Positions 8,994 to 18,164 of a stretch of DNA of 64,000 nt are shown here, in pieces. Origin of the DNA: Pseudoduganella lutea. GTDB lineage: Bacteria > Pseudomonadota > Gammaproteobacteria > Burkholderiales > Burkholderiaceae_D. Position 1 is the stretch's first letter. Each line of letters starts with the position of its first letter. Under the pieces are notes generated by a model that saw only the letters and a list, made by a program, of their open reading frames with translations, had not been told where the DNA came from and made no database searches. The DNA lies in the NCBI RefSeq assembly GCF_004209755.1, contig NZ_CP035913.1, positions 6,572,001-6,636,000 on the forward strand, in the 5' to 3' direction. Made by a program: the position numbers and the translations under genes.

Positions 8994-9453
8994 ATGATGA
9001 CGCCCCGGATCAGTCTATTTCCCGAGCAGGAGCGCGAAGACCGACGCGCGAAGCTGGGGGATCCGCTAGTGGGCTTGACCGAGCGTGTGGATTTCGAGGC
9101 CTTGGCGGCACGGATCGATGCCGCTGCACCGCGTCCATCACGCGCCAAGGGCGGTCGACCGCCGTACCCGACGGTCCTAATGATCAAAATTCTGGCACTG
9201 CAACAGCTCTACAACTTGGCCGATGACGCGCTGGAGTATCAATTGCTGGACCGCCGCAGCTTCCTACGGTTTCTGGACCTGACCGAGAGGAGCAGCGTCC
9301 CGGATGCCAAGACAATCTGGCTGTTCCGCGACCGCTTGGCGCAGGCAGGCGTGAGCAACCAGGTAATCGAGCCGGTCCAGCAATAGCTGCTGGCGCAGGG
9401 TTGTCTGGCGCGCTGCGGCCAGATCGTCGACGCGCCGCTCGTGCAGGCTCCGG
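8994..9453 (+). pseudogene. IS5 family transposase remnant, cut by IS66
   Basis: The frame starts MMTPRISLFPEQE and carries the IS5 N-terminal domain (GGRPPYPTVLMIKILALQQ, DRRSFLRFLDL, VPDAKTIWLFRDRL). A TAG at 9384-9386 interrupts it. The same frame then continues through GQIVDAPLVQAPG, which contains the first catalytic Asp region, until it meets GTAAGCG at 9454, an IS66-type end. The rest of the transposase is absent. It was killed by a nonsense change and by insertion of the neighbouring element. Confidence 0.85.
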
Positions 9454-11029
9454 GTAAGCGATCACGCGACGGCGCGTATACTTCGCCCGGCCAGGTCATG
9501 CAGGTCAGACCGTAGCGGATTGGTCGCAAACAGCTGCTTCTAGATCCGTGGCGTGAGCTGATGCACCATGGACGCCGGATGTTGGCCGACACGCTGCAGC
9601 ACTTCCACGAAGTAGTCGTACGGATTGATGTCGTGCAGCCGGCAGGTGGCCATAAGGCTCTGCACGACGCCAACGTGTCGCGCGCCCAGCTCGGTCCAGC
9701 TGAAGAGCCAGTTCTTTCTGCCCATCGGAATGACACGCAGCGCCCGCTCGAGGCGATTCGTGTCGATCGAGACCTCCGGGTCATCCAAGAAGACAGACAG
9801 GCCAACTCGGCGATCGCGGATATATCCCAAGGCGCCAAGGAATGGGCTGCTTGGCAGGAAGCCCCGCTTATCGAACTGCTCGTCGATCCAGGCGAAGATC
9901 CGCTCAAGGACCGGTTTTGATTGTTCCTGCCGGCGCGCGAGCTTGGTTTGTCCGGTAAGGCAATCGTCGCGAATCTGCTGCTCGATCTTGTAGAGAGCGG
10001 CGATCGCGTGCAGTGCCTGATCGGCTTGCGCCGGCTCGATATCCCTGGCATCAAAAATTTTACGGCGTGCGTGCGCCCAGCACTGCGCGTGTGTGTCCCG
10101 GTCGTCTTCGCGTAATGCGCATACGCGCTGTAGCCGTCGCTCTGCAAGACGGCGCCATCCGGCCGCTGCAGGCCAAGCGCGGTTTCGACGTGCTTTGCCG
10201 CCCGGCTGGGGTAGTAAAGGAAGCAGATTTCATCCTGCTCGCCCACGACGGGCCAGAAATACGCTGCCTTCATCTTTCCTGGACCGGCTCGCCCTGCCTT
10301 GATCGGCGTTTCGTCCATCGCGATGACCCGCGAGCGCCGCACTGACTGCAGCTGGGCTTTGAAGATCATCTCGATCAGCGATACCGCGGCCGGCATCAGC
10401 TTCGTGATCCAGGCACGGCTCACGTTAATGCCAGAGTCTTTCAGCTTAACGTGCTGGCGGTACAAGGGCTGGTGGTACGCGAACTTGTCGATGATCATGC
10501 CGGCAATGAAGCTGACGTCAGCACGGCAACCGTCCAGCACGCCTACCGGAGCAGCAGGACATGACAGGGTTTGATCAGCGCGCAACTTGATGACAGGACG
10601 AACGTACTTGAGGATTACGTAACTACCGGGACGCTGGGCCAGGCGATAGCTGACCTTCTCGCCGATCACCTCGAAGTCGGCCGGGTCCAATCCTGACGCC
10701 TCGTTATTGCCCACAGCGATGATCTCGACTGGTACCTTCGACTCGTCAAAGAACAGGGACGCGTCATCATTGCCATCGATGAGATTCTGCTTCTTGTTCT
10801 TGGGTGCACGCTCATGCGCCGCGATTCTGGTCGTTTTGGCGGCCGCCACGTCATCGGGAACGACGTCGAACGCCTCGCCCAGCGTGCCCTGGACGCCTTC
10901 CGGTTCCGGCATCCGACGCTCGCTCCTCTGGCCGAAGATCTGCCGCTGGAACCACGCCACCTGGCGGCGCAGACGGATGATTTCGCGTTCCTTCGCGTCG
11001 AGCAGAGCACTCATCTGCGGCATGGTCAA
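9454..11029 (-). pseudogene. IS66 family transposase (tnpC), frameshifted
   Basis: The minus-strand product starts MPQMSALLDAKEREI (ATG at 11023) and has typical IS66 parts: a leucine-rich start, a Cys-poor finger region, AMDETPIK with a catalytic Asp, and VLQSDGYSAY. In the CA-rich run near 10090-10096 the frame slips. The other frame continues with CWAHARRKI, RLERALRVIPMGRKNW and PYDYFVEVLQRV. Near 9540 the codon expected to be Trp is TAG, after which KQLFATNPLRSDLHDLA is still readable. No tnpA or tnpB is present. The low-coordinate end GTAAGCG (9454-9460) matches IS66 termini. Confidence 0.88.
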
Positions 11030-11122
11030 TCACACTGCTGGACTGGCGATTTCAGAGGCGCGATATTGGTCAGAAGGCATAACAATATTATAAAGTTATC
11101 AGAGACTGAACAAGCTCAGGTG

Positions 11123-11170
11123 GCGACCGGCAGGCCCACTACCAGTAGATCGATGCGGTCGACCTGCATT
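11123..11170 (-). pseudogene. 48-bp scrap of a second parM-like gene
   Basis: The minus strand reads MQVDRIDLLVVGLPVAT, identical to the segment at about 13475-13522 of the intact parM-like gene, although the DNA differs at several third positions. It is therefore a diverged paralogue, not a recent copy. After VAT the frame meets TGA. It lies next to the 3' end of the TnpB element. With the stbB remnant at 5411-5553 it implies that a second partition operon once stood here. Confidence 0.75.
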
Positions 11171-11171
11171 T

Positions 11172-12430
11172 GACCTCATCCCCTCCCTCAGTCTTGCGGC
11201 TGCCGCTTACGCGGAAAGGGAGGAGATTCCTCCTGCGAGACGCGCAAGTCCGCGCGCGAGAATGATCTTTGCCGCGTTGACGTCGCGGTCATGCGCTGCG
11301 CCGCACTCGAGGCAACTCCACTCCCTTATTCCAAGGCCTTTCAGCCCTTTCGGGCCGCTGCGTGCAAGGCACGCAGAACAGGTCTGGGTTGAATACGCTT
11401 CCTCGACCTCATCGAACCACACGCCAGCGTCATCGCATTTATATTGCAGCATGGTCCGGAACGTCGACCAGCCCGCATCGAGCACGGATTTCGCCATCCG
11501 TGTCCGTGCCAGGCCCGCCGCGTTCACGTTGCCTACGAAGATTGCACCATGCCCGGCGACGAGCGTGGTGCTGAATTTGTGCAGGAAATCCTTCCTGCGG
11601 TTGGCGATTTTTGCATGAATCGCCCGCGTGCGCGCCTTCTTACGTGCGCGCTGCGCAATCGCCAGGGCGGCCTCCTGACCGCGGTAGAAGCGCTCGGCCT
11701 CGACCTTGTCGCCGCTGGAGGTGGCGGCAAAATCCTTCAGCCCCAGGTCCATGCCGATCGCGCTCGTCGCTTCGGAGCGCTGCGCTTTCTCGACTCTGAC
11801 CGTGATGTTGATGTACCAGCGGCCATGGGCGTCCTCGCTGATGCAGCCGGCGCCGAGCTTGTACTGGCTAAGCCCGTAGCTGTCCCACAGGGACAGTGGC
11901 TTGTCGAGACAGGAAAACAGCAGCTGGCCGTTGCGGTAACGCAGGGCTGAAGCCTTGAACGGGATCCAGCCCAGACTGCGGCGGCTGCCGCGCGAGACGC
12001 GCCAGCGCAGCTTGACCTTCTTGTGCTGGATACGGCGCGTGACCAGCTCCTTTGAAATGGCCTGTACCGTGGTGGCAGGCAGGTTCAGGCCTTCTTTGGT
12101 GGCGCCGGCAGTGTACTTGTCGATATCGTATGCGCTTAGGAAGCGCCGCTCTCGCTGCCAGACCTTGAACGACAGGTCATTTACATAGTTCCAGACAAAA
12201 TTGACGTCCCGAGCCATTGCCTGCAGGGCAGTCGCATGCTTGTCCTTGAGGCGAAGCCTCAGGACGCGGGTAGTATGCGTGGCTGGTTTGTTCTGTTTGG
12301 CGGACATATCAGGCTGAGGCGTCGGGTGACATGAACAATATAGATTGCGTAGCCACTTGCAGCAAGGCGACTTGTCGGCCGGCGCGCTATCCATCACCGC
12401 CCTGAAGGACGGTGCTTTTCGCGCCAAATT
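11172..12430 (-). mobile_element. IS200/IS605-group element carrying only tnpB
   Basis: The ends are inferred. The low-coordinate end lies close to the inverted repeat around the tnpB stop and the run CCCTCCCTCAG at about 11180-11191, abutting the parM scrap. The other end lies near the imperfect hairpin CCGCCCTGAAGGACGG at about 12390-12405. No tnpA (Y1 transposase) is present, so this is an IS1341-type derivative. The exact boundaries need an empty-site comparison. Confidence 0.5.
11207..12307 (-). CDS. tnpB: TnpB-family RNA-guided nuclease-like protein
   Basis: A 366-residue protein starting MSAKQNKPATHTTR; a longer frame to 12517 is probably not used. It has the TnpB helix-turn-helix N-domain, RuvC-I GMDLGLKDFA, a zinc finger CSAC...CLEC, and the final RuvC-III Asp in HDRDVNAAKIIL. 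At RuvC-II, where most TnpB proteins have a Glu (VEDLN), this one reads FVGNVN, so the usual catalytic Glu is Gly. A related large subfamily shows FVGDV at this place. The protein may use an alternative Glu or may bind RNA and DNA without cutting. A guide RNA, if present, should overlap the 3' end below 11207. Confidence 0.88.
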   Translation of the reverse strand: MSAKQNKPATHTTRVLRLRLKDKHATALQAMARDVNFVWNYVNDLSFKVWQRERRFLSAYDIDKYTAGATKEGLNLPATTVQAISKELVTRRIQHKKVKLRWRVSRGSRRSLGWIPFKASALRYRNGQLLFSCLDKPLSLWDSYGLSQYKLGAGCISEDAHGRWYINITVRVEKAQRSEATSAIGMDLGLKDFAATSSGDKVEAERFYRGQEAALAIAQRARKKARTRAIHAKIANRRKDFLHKFSTTLVAGHGAIFVGNVNAAGLARTRMAKSVLDAGWSTFRTMLQYKCDDAGVWFDEVEEAYSTQTCSACLARSGPKGLKGLGIREWSCLECGAAHDRDVNAAKIILARGLARLAGGISSLSA

Positions 12431-12517
12431 TAGGTAATGCGCAGGCATTGATGATACTTCGAGCGTGGCCATGTAGACTTCATGTGATGGATGGACGTGT
12501 TGGGCGCTTGCCTTCAT

Positions 12518-12766
12518 TCAAAGTGCAGGTCCGAATAACTCAAGCGTCGCGGCCGCATGCGTCGGATCTACGGACATGGCTTGCGGTTCCAAGTCCGTTG
12601 AAGCCTTGGCGAGACAAACTTCCGCCTGGATCATCAGGCCTGCATAGGCCAGCGTTCGCAGGCGGTTTGCCCGCTTGGCACCCTTGGTGAATCGCATCAG
12701 CTCATCGTACAGTGGCGGATTGTCTGCCTGGTCGAGCTCGAAATTGATGCGGAGCGTTTTACTCAT
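12518..12766 (-). CDS. Small StbB/ParR-like partner of the ParM-like protein
   Basis: An 82-residue protein starting MSKTLRINFELDQ. AGGAGAG precedes the ATG, and the start overlaps the parM-like stop by eight bases, so the two are coupled. The N-terminus could form a ribbon-helix-helix strand (TLRINFEL) as in small partition proteins. The C-terminus ends ATLELFGPAL. In ParMRC-type systems such a gene encodes the adaptor that binds the centromere and the filament. The function is inferred from position. A decayed paralogue lies at 5411-5553. Confidence 0.75.
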   Translation of the reverse strand: MSKTLRINFELDQADNPPLYDELMRFTKGAKRANRLRTLAYAGLMIQAEVCLAKASTDLEPQAMSVDPTHAAATLELFGPAL

Positions 12767-13826
12767 CGCTCTCTCCTGTCGAGGCGTCAGGCTGGAGCGG
12801 TAGCTCGGTGCTGGTGCCGTTCGCTGCACTGGAGCGGGCCAGCTCCATGCCAGCCTGTTGGAATCCCTTCACGTTAGCGAAGATCGGATCCTTCAGCTCG
12901 TGGATGGTGTGGTTCGGGAAGGCACCCTTAAGTGCGGCCCGGTAGAAAAACGCACCGCCGCCCACCAGGATGATATTCCGGATGTCGCTGGCGTCGCCTA
13001 CGTAGTGCATCATCTCGGCGATGGCCTGCTCGGGGACCTTCCTGGCGAGCGGGAGATGGCGCGTCAGGTCATATTCCGCCTGAAACACAATCGGCTTCTT
13101 CCCCGTTCGCAGGGCGGCATCGACGGTGTCGTAGTCGCGGTAATGCGAGCCGGTGCTGCGGCTGATCCCCTCCACGATGGCCTGCAGGGCATCGTGCATC
13201 CCCCGCGGAACCGAATGGCTGCGCTTCTCGATCTGCTGCATGCCCTGTGTCACGAGCCAGTCGAACGTGCGCCGGCCCGGATCGATGATCAGGCTGCGCT
13301 CCTTGCGCAGCTGGGCCACCTTGCTGTGCATGAGGCCATAGTGCATCAAGGCGCCTGCCGGCTGCGCGATCGCCTTCGCGCGCAGGACCTTTACTCGCTT
13401 GCCCTTGCCCAGCTCATGCTCCCCGGTGAGGCGCCGTTCCAGCGCCGTCACCAGCGACTTGAGCTTGTACGTGGCCACTGGCAAACCCACCACCAGTAGA
13501 TCGATGCGATCGACCTGCATATAGTGGAGCGCGCCGAGCAGCAGCGCCAGGTATTCCGGCGTGTCGCAGTAGCGATCGTGCTGCAGCACGTTCGCGTTGA
13601 ACACGTCAGAGGCCAGATGCACGTCGGGGCCGACCTCGTACACCAGGCCGCCGGCGGGGATGCCCACGGTTTTACGGCGGGCGCCCCATGCCTCGGCCTC
13701 TACCGCTACCTCCGATGGGTGGGCCTGCGACGGGAACATCTCGCACCGCAGCTCTCCATTCTTGATCCCGCTGATGAATTTGGTATTTCCACGGCCGACA
13801 TCAACCGCTCGCACAATGGGCTCCAT
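12759..13826 (-). CDS. ParM/StbA-like actin-fold plasmid segregation ATPase
   Basis: A 355-residue protein starting MEPIVRAVDVGRGNTKF, which contains phosphate-1 loop features (DVGRGNTK). Further actin/Hsp70-fold motifs are LLVVGLPVATY, LIIDPGRRTFDWL (phosphate 2) and ILVGGGAFFY (adenosine loop). AGGAGG lies seven bases before the ATG at 13826; the longer frame to 13961 is not needed. The family forms polymerising filaments that push plasmid copies apart, or acts in PRTRC-type cassettes (protein D is of this fold). With the stbB-like gene it forms a two-gene partition operon on the minus strand. Confidence 0.85.
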   Translation of the reverse strand: MEPIVRAVDVGRGNTKFISGIKNGELRCEMFPSQAHPSEVAVEAEAWGARRKTVGIPAGGLVYEVGPDVHLASDVFNANVLQHDRYCDTPEYLALLLGALHYMQVDRIDLLVVGLPVATYKLKSLVTALERRLTGEHELGKGKRVKVLRAKAIAQPAGALMHYGLMHSKVAQLRKERSLIIDPGRRTFDWLVTQGMQQIEKRSHSVPRGMHDALQAIVEGISRSTGSHYRDYDTVDAALRTGKKPIVFQAEYDLTRHLPLARKVPEQAIAEMMHYVGDASDIRNIILVGGGAFFYRAALKGAFPNHTIHELKDPIFANVKGFQQAGMELARSSAANGTSTELPLQPDASTGESDE

Positions 13827-15060
13827 GATTCTCCTCCTGCGTGAGAAAAGGAAAGTATCAGTGCCTGGCGCGGCCCGGTCCATGCGAAATGACCCCATTC
13901 CAACGGCCATTTTGCGAAGTACTACGGATGCGGGCCTGATGCAGAACTGCCAGGGCCGCAATCAGCACGAAGTTTGAGGACACCATGAGCATGGAGGCGG
14001 ATCTGGTCCGGCTCCATCAGGTCCCCATGCGATGCTATTGATCGGGGAAGCTGCTTGGCTGGGGCATAGCGGTGCTGCTCGCTTCAACACTTACAATCAG
14101 AGGAGTTCGGAGGACTGGTCCCGTCATAGGGGGAAAGCCCACTGAATTCTTGACCTACAAATTATTCTGGCACCGATATCACAATTTTTCGTGCTCACGC
14201 GTTCCTTGACAACGCCCGATTCGCTTCCTATTCTGCCTACACTGTCCGGACCCGCTTCCCGTGAGCATCGTGCTCTCAATGCGGCGCAGGCCTGCGATAC
14301 AGCCCGTTGCGGTCGTAACCCGTCTTCAGATCGGCGATGCCGATAATCTAGCGTGCCACCAGGCGCCGATTGTGCCAGTGCCCTCCTCAACGGGGATGAC
14401 GACACTGGAACATAGCTTCTCGATCTTTTTCTGAGCAGGTGGGCCTTTGCGCCCATGAACGCATGGCAGGCGTCGACCGCCCCGTGCCGCCCGTGGCACA
14501 TCCTGAGCGCATCCGGCACGACCGGGTGCAGAGGAATGGCGATGCCGTTCCCTCGATTTCGAATACACCCCTCTGCAAGCATGGTCACCGCGTGAGCGGT
14601 GCCGTGTCGTAGCGACCTCGTAGAAGCGTTGCGCGACATGGTACATGCGGCATCACGAAGCGGCCTGGTGGTAGGGCCGGGGATAACCGTGTGAGGTGGC
14701 TCCAAGTATTCAGGGCATGGCATGCCCTCACTTGCTGTCTTTGGCCGCGTTGCTCGTGGTCCTGTTCGCCCCAGAGGCGAAACACGGGACGGAAGGCGAA
14801 ATCCGCCGCTCGTGTACATGCGCATTTTTACGACACTGAAGGTATCCACTACGCACGCCGGGGACCGGGATCAGCCGCGCGGCGATAACAGTCCCGGGAC
14901 TTGCCGCGCTTGGCCAGCGCGGCAGGATAGGTTTGGCCAGGTGCAGTGCGGCAGGACAGTGGCGGCACTGAACGAGGAAATAGAAGGACGCTGGTCGGCA
15001 CAAGGGCGTTGCACAGGGCGCATGATGGCCTTGGTCGCTAGCGAACAGCAGGAGTGGCAG
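13827..15060. other. 1.2-kb stretch without a convincing gene
   Basis: Long frames exist on both strands (for example minus 14124-14849), but they have no ribosome site, no known domain and skewed compositions rich in Arg, Ser and Cys, so I treat them as chance. On the minus strand around 14290-14340 one frame reads ADLKTGYDRNGLYRRP, which could be a scrap of a protein gene. The parM-like promoter should lie just above 13826 and the integrase promoter near 15000. I see no strong attachment-site duplication. Confidence 0.5.
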
Positions 15061-16116
15061 ATGAGTTATGTTCGCGATTGGAAAGGACAACTGGCCGCCA
15101 TCATCGAGCGGCACAACGAGATGCACGCGTTTCGCCACAAGCCGATTTCCCACAACACGCGCGAGGCGCGCCGACAGTCGCTGTTCCGAATGTTCGGGTT
15201 GCTTCGCCAGCTCGGCTTCATGGTCGCGCCGGCCAACATTGGCGATCGTCACGTTCGGGCCTTGGTACGTTACTGGTGTGCGCAGCCTGCGGCCGCAATG
15301 CCAGCGCGGGAGCAGGCCTGCAGCGCGGCATACATCCAGCAGCAGCTGTCCATCCTGCGTGTGTTCGCCGGATGGATCGGCAAGGCCGGCTTGGTGCACG
15401 AGGCCAAGGCCTACGTGGAAGATCCCGCGCTGGTGGCGCGGCACTATGCTGCACAACGCGACTTCAGCTGGGCGGCGAATGGCGTCGATGCGCAGACGCT
15501 GGTTGCCAAGGTCACCGAGATGGACAGGTACGTGGGCATCCAGCTGCGCCTGATGCTTGCGTTCGGCATGCGCCGCAAGGAGGCGGTGATGTTCGCGCCG
15601 CATGTGGCCGAGGTACCTGATTACGCACTGCCGAAAGGCCATCCGGCAGCAATGCGGTTCGTCAGCTTCCTGCGCATCAAGCGCGGCACCAAGGGTGGCC
15701 ACCTTCGCTATACCGCAGTGCGCAGCGACGAGCAGCGCGAGGCGCTGGAGGAGGCCAGGCGCGTTGCGAAGACTAGGGATGGCCATGTCGGGTGCCCAGG
15801 CCTGACGCTCAAGCAATCGCTCGACCGGTTCTCCAACGTGGTGCGTACCGTGGGCATATCGCGCAAGGGACTGGGCGTGAGCGCGCACGGACTGCGCCAC
15901 CAGTTTGCCAATGATTTGTATTTCGAAATCGCGACGGTGCGCTCGCCCGTGCAGGGCGGCGATCCCGCGCTCGACCCGGCCGTGCGGCGGGATGCCTACC
16001 GCCAGGTGGCAGAGCAGCTTGGCCACCATCGGCCTCAGGTCAGCACCGCATATCTGGGTTCTTTGCGTCAGGAAGGAGGAACGAATAATGAAGCAAGCGC
16101 GCAGCATCAAGGGTGA
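15061..16116 (+). CDS. Tyrosine recombinase/integrase
   Basis: A 351-residue protein starting MSYVRDWKGQLAAI, with AGGAG before the ATG; the longer frame from 14722 has no such site. It has an N-terminal SAM-like core-binding domain and a catalytic domain. The first Arg lies in FGMRRKEAVMF, His-x-x-Arg in AHGLRHQFAND, a second His in LGHHRPQ and the Tyr in VSTAYLG, so the active site looks complete. It belongs to the 'integrase domain' proteins common on betaproteobacterial plasmids and islands. Its 3' end overlaps the Mrr-like gene by 29 bases. Confidence 0.88.
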   Translation: MSYVRDWKGQLAAIIERHNEMHAFRHKPISHNTREARRQSLFRMFGLLRQLGFMVAPANIGDRHVRALVRYWCAQPAAAMPAREQACSAAYIQQQLSILRVFAGWIGKAGLVHEAKAYVEDPALVARHYAAQRDFSWAANGVDAQTLVAKVTEMDRYVGIQLRLMLAFGMRRKEAVMFAPHVAEVPDYALPKGHPAAMRFVSFLRIKRGTKGGHLRYTAVRSDEQREALEEARRVAKTRDGHVGCPGLTLKQSLDRFSNVVRTVGISRKGLGVSAHGLRHQFANDLYFEIATVRSPVQGGDPALDPAVRRDAYRQVAEQLGHHRPQVSTAYLGSLRQEGGTNNEASAQHQG

Positions 16117-16777
16117 CGCACCGCCGTCACAAAATGGCCATCGCTATGCCGGATCGCGTCAACATCATGCGGGTTGGGACGCTGCCTGGGCTGCCCGCTT
16201 TCGCCGATGGCGAACAGCCTTGTCGAAGCTGGCCGTCCGCTGTTTCTCGCGTTGGCTCAACGCCAGCAGGCTAGCTGGCCTGCCGGGCCACCAGCGCAAT
16301 GTGCGCCAATCGCGGCGCGTCCTGCGCGCCGTCCGTGGCTTCACCGAACCGGGTGTGGGGGCGCGCAGCCTGGCCTACCTGCGTGCGGTCGATCCGCTGG
16401 TCTTCGAGGAAGTCGTGATGTCGGCGCTGGAGGACGCGGGCCTCCTGGTGCTACGTAGTAGGCGCTACAGTGGCGATGGCGGCGTGGATGGCACGGTGTG
16501 GTTGCCGGGACGTGGCTGGTATGCCGTGCAGTCCAAGCGGTACCGGCACCATGTGTGCCTGGAACACATCTGCGCCTTCAGCCAAGTGCTGGCGTCGCAG
16601 GATTTCGACGGAGGCCTGTTCGTGCATACCGGCCGTAGCGGTGCGGCGCTGTATCCGCAGATGGACGCAGGTGGGATCGCATTGTTGAGTGGTGAGCGGC
16701 TGATCCGCCTGGTGAGGGAGCGCGTGCTCGATGTCCGGCTAAGGGCAAGGCGGGCGTGGCGGCCCGGTAAGGGCTGA
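16088..16777 (+). CDS. Mrr-like restriction endonuclease-fold protein
   Basis: A 229-residue protein with AGGAGG before the ATG, starting inside the end of the integrase gene. The C-terminal half has an Mrr_cat-type core: helix DPLVFEEVVMSALEDAG, then YSGDGGVDGTVWL (catalytic Asp), then WYAVQSKRYR (QxK), and CAFSQVLASQDFDGGLFVHT. The N-terminal third is very basic and could bind DNA. Mrr proteins cut modified DNA or act as stress nucleases. Coupling to an integrase suggests it travels with or defends the element; that is inference. Confidence 0.85.
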   Translation: MKQARSIKGDAPPSQNGHRYAGSRQHHAGWDAAWAARFRRWRTALSKLAVRCFSRWLNASRLAGLPGHQRNVRQSRRVLRAVRGFTEPGVGARSLAYLRAVDPLVFEEVVMSALEDAGLLVLRSRRYSGDGGVDGTVWLPGRGWYAVQSKRYRHHVCLEHICAFSQVLASQDFDGGLFVHTGRSGAALYPQMDAGGIALLSGERLIRLVRERVLDVRLRARRAWRPGKG

Positions 16778-16838
16778 TGATCCCATCTGCATGGCGACAA
16801 TGCAGGACAGCGGTAGACCAGTGTATCGGCGGGAGAGG

Positions 16839-17153
16839 CTAGGAACCGCTGCGCGCGTCCAGCCACGCGCAGGCCACCGTCTCTGCCTCGGCGTAGGCTG
16901 CACCGACGAGGTACGCGTTGTAGGCTTCCACGATACCGTTGAAGGATATCGTGTACTCGGTGCGCTCGACGTCGGTCAACGTGTGCCACCAGTTCATGCT
17001 CTTCGCCAGGCTGCCTGCGGTGGTTGGAAAGTGCTGCTCTGCCACGGTGATGTGGTGTTCGTAGAGCCGCAGGCACCAGCCGCTGCGTGGTGTCGCCGGC
17101 AGGGGCACGATGCCGTAGCTGTAGATAAAATCGTCGTCTGCTTCGGAAGCCAT
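16839..17153 (-). CDS. Small protein of a three-member WW-motif family
   Basis: A 104-residue protein, MASEADDDFIYSYG at the start, without a signal peptide. It shares a pattern with the two minus-strand genes at 29022-29246 and 29221-29511: GWxLRLxE/D, a Phe-Pro step, a WW pair followed by ERxxY/F, then YxxYLxxxxYAEAxxxxxxW. I know no function for this family. The longer upstream frame to 17324 looks non-coding. It is convergent with the Mrr-like gene. Confidence 0.65.
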   Translation of the reverse strand: MASEADDDFIYSYGIVPLPATPRSGWCLRLYEHHITVAEQHFPTTAGSLAKSMNWWHTLTDVERTEYTISFNGIVEAYNAYLVGAAYAEAETVACAWLDARSGS

Positions 17154-17702
17154 GATGGACGGTAGATAGCAGTGTTGGGGGGATATGGAAATTATAGGAG
17201 CGGCCAGTGATCCTGCAATGGATTGGCGAGGCGCGGCGTGAACATGCCGGTCTCCGTATTGCGCACCGAGTTGCAGTACACGCCTCGTGCAAAGTCCCTT
17301 GAATTTCCGTGTTCCGGGTGCCATGATGTAAACGCTTTCTGTGGGAATCGTTCCTACAATGCTTCAGACGCATGCCATCGCGGTGTTGCTTCTGGACCTT
17401 GGGTCTTCCAGGGCGTTGCGGTCGTCACCCGTCTTCATCTTGCTGGCGTCTCTGCCAGTTCCATCCTTCGCTTCGCGTGAAGGATTCATCATCGTAGTGC
17501 AAACAGATTGGCATTGGCATCACTGCCCGTGCTGACAAGAGGCGGATTTTTCGCTTCTTCGGTTGAGGCCCTGGTTCGCAAGAATCACGGGCCTTTTTCA
17601 CGTCCGCTCGCGCGGACATCATCATCTAATGTGTTTGTTGAACCAGCGGGGCATCGACGTCCCGCGAGGGCTTGGTGCTCCACATTTTTTTGGGAGGTCA
17701 CC
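17154..17702. other. 549-bp intergenic region with a terminator-like hairpin
   Basis: No gene seen. Around 17559-17601 a stem AGGCCC...GGGCCT with a ~20-base loop is followed by TTTTTC, like a weak Rho-independent terminator reading on the plus strand. The stretch 17340-17500 has unconvincing frames only. The plus-strand gene at 17703 has its ribosome site at the right end of the region. Confidence 0.45.
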
Positions 17703-18164
17703 ATGTACCAGGAGAAGGAAGAACGTGGCAACCGGCATGTACGCCGGATGGGCCGTGAAGAAGAACGGTTGTGGTCGGAGTTCTACCACTCCGTGGGTAA
17801 CCCCACGGTTGCCGCTGAACTCATCGCCCATATGGACCAGGACGACGAGGCCCGGCGGCTGCATTCTGCCCTGTATCTGCGCTGCCGCCAGTCGCTGCGG
17901 ATCGCGAAGGAGCGGCAGGCGAGGGCGCATGCGGTGGGCAAGGCCATTCGCGCGTTGCTGTTCGGGGTATTTGGCTGGCCGGTCGTGGCGCTGATACGTT
18001 GCGGTCGCTTCTGCCTCGGTGCCTGTGAAGCGCTGTTGGCCCGCCATGGCGAGCCGGCGGAAATCCAACTGAGTGAAATGAGCAAGCGGCCGATGCGCAA
18101 GCAGAAGCCGAAACCGGCAAGAGTCGCGCCCGCGGCGCAGGCAGGTGGCTCAAGCGGTGGCTAG
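17703..18164 (+). CDS. Hypothetical protein with one hydrophobic segment
   Basis: A 153-residue protein with GGGAGG before the ATG. It has an acidic, helical N-terminus, a hydrophobic stretch around residues 80-100 (ALLFGVFGWPVVALI) and a Lys/Arg/Ala-rich tail ending GGSSGG. It resembles plasmid-borne hypothetical proteins, but I recognise no family. It converges with the small minus-strand gene at 18150-18380, overlapping by 15 bases. Confidence 0.7.
   Translation: MYQEKEERGNRHVRRMGREEERLWSEFYHSVGNPTVAAELIAHMDQDDEARRLHSALYLRCRQSLRIAKERQARAHAVGKAIRALLFGVFGWPVVALIRCGRFCLGACEALLARHGEPAEIQLSEMSKRPMRKQKPKPARVAPAAQAGGSSGG

Noticed and set aside
9239..9540. Minus-strand extension of the IS66 frame beyond 9540 as one 596-residue protein
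   Set aside because: After about residue 325 that frame is out of register with the family; the family sequence continues in another frame.
14124..14849. 241-codon minus-strand frame upstream of the integrase
   Set aside because: Arg/Ser/Cys-rich, no ribosome site, no known motif, overlapped by other equally long chance frames.
14728..16110. 460-codon minus-strand frame antisense to the integrase
   Set aside because: It is the mirror of the integrase gene, a usual shadow in GC-rich DNA; the plus strand has catalytic motifs.
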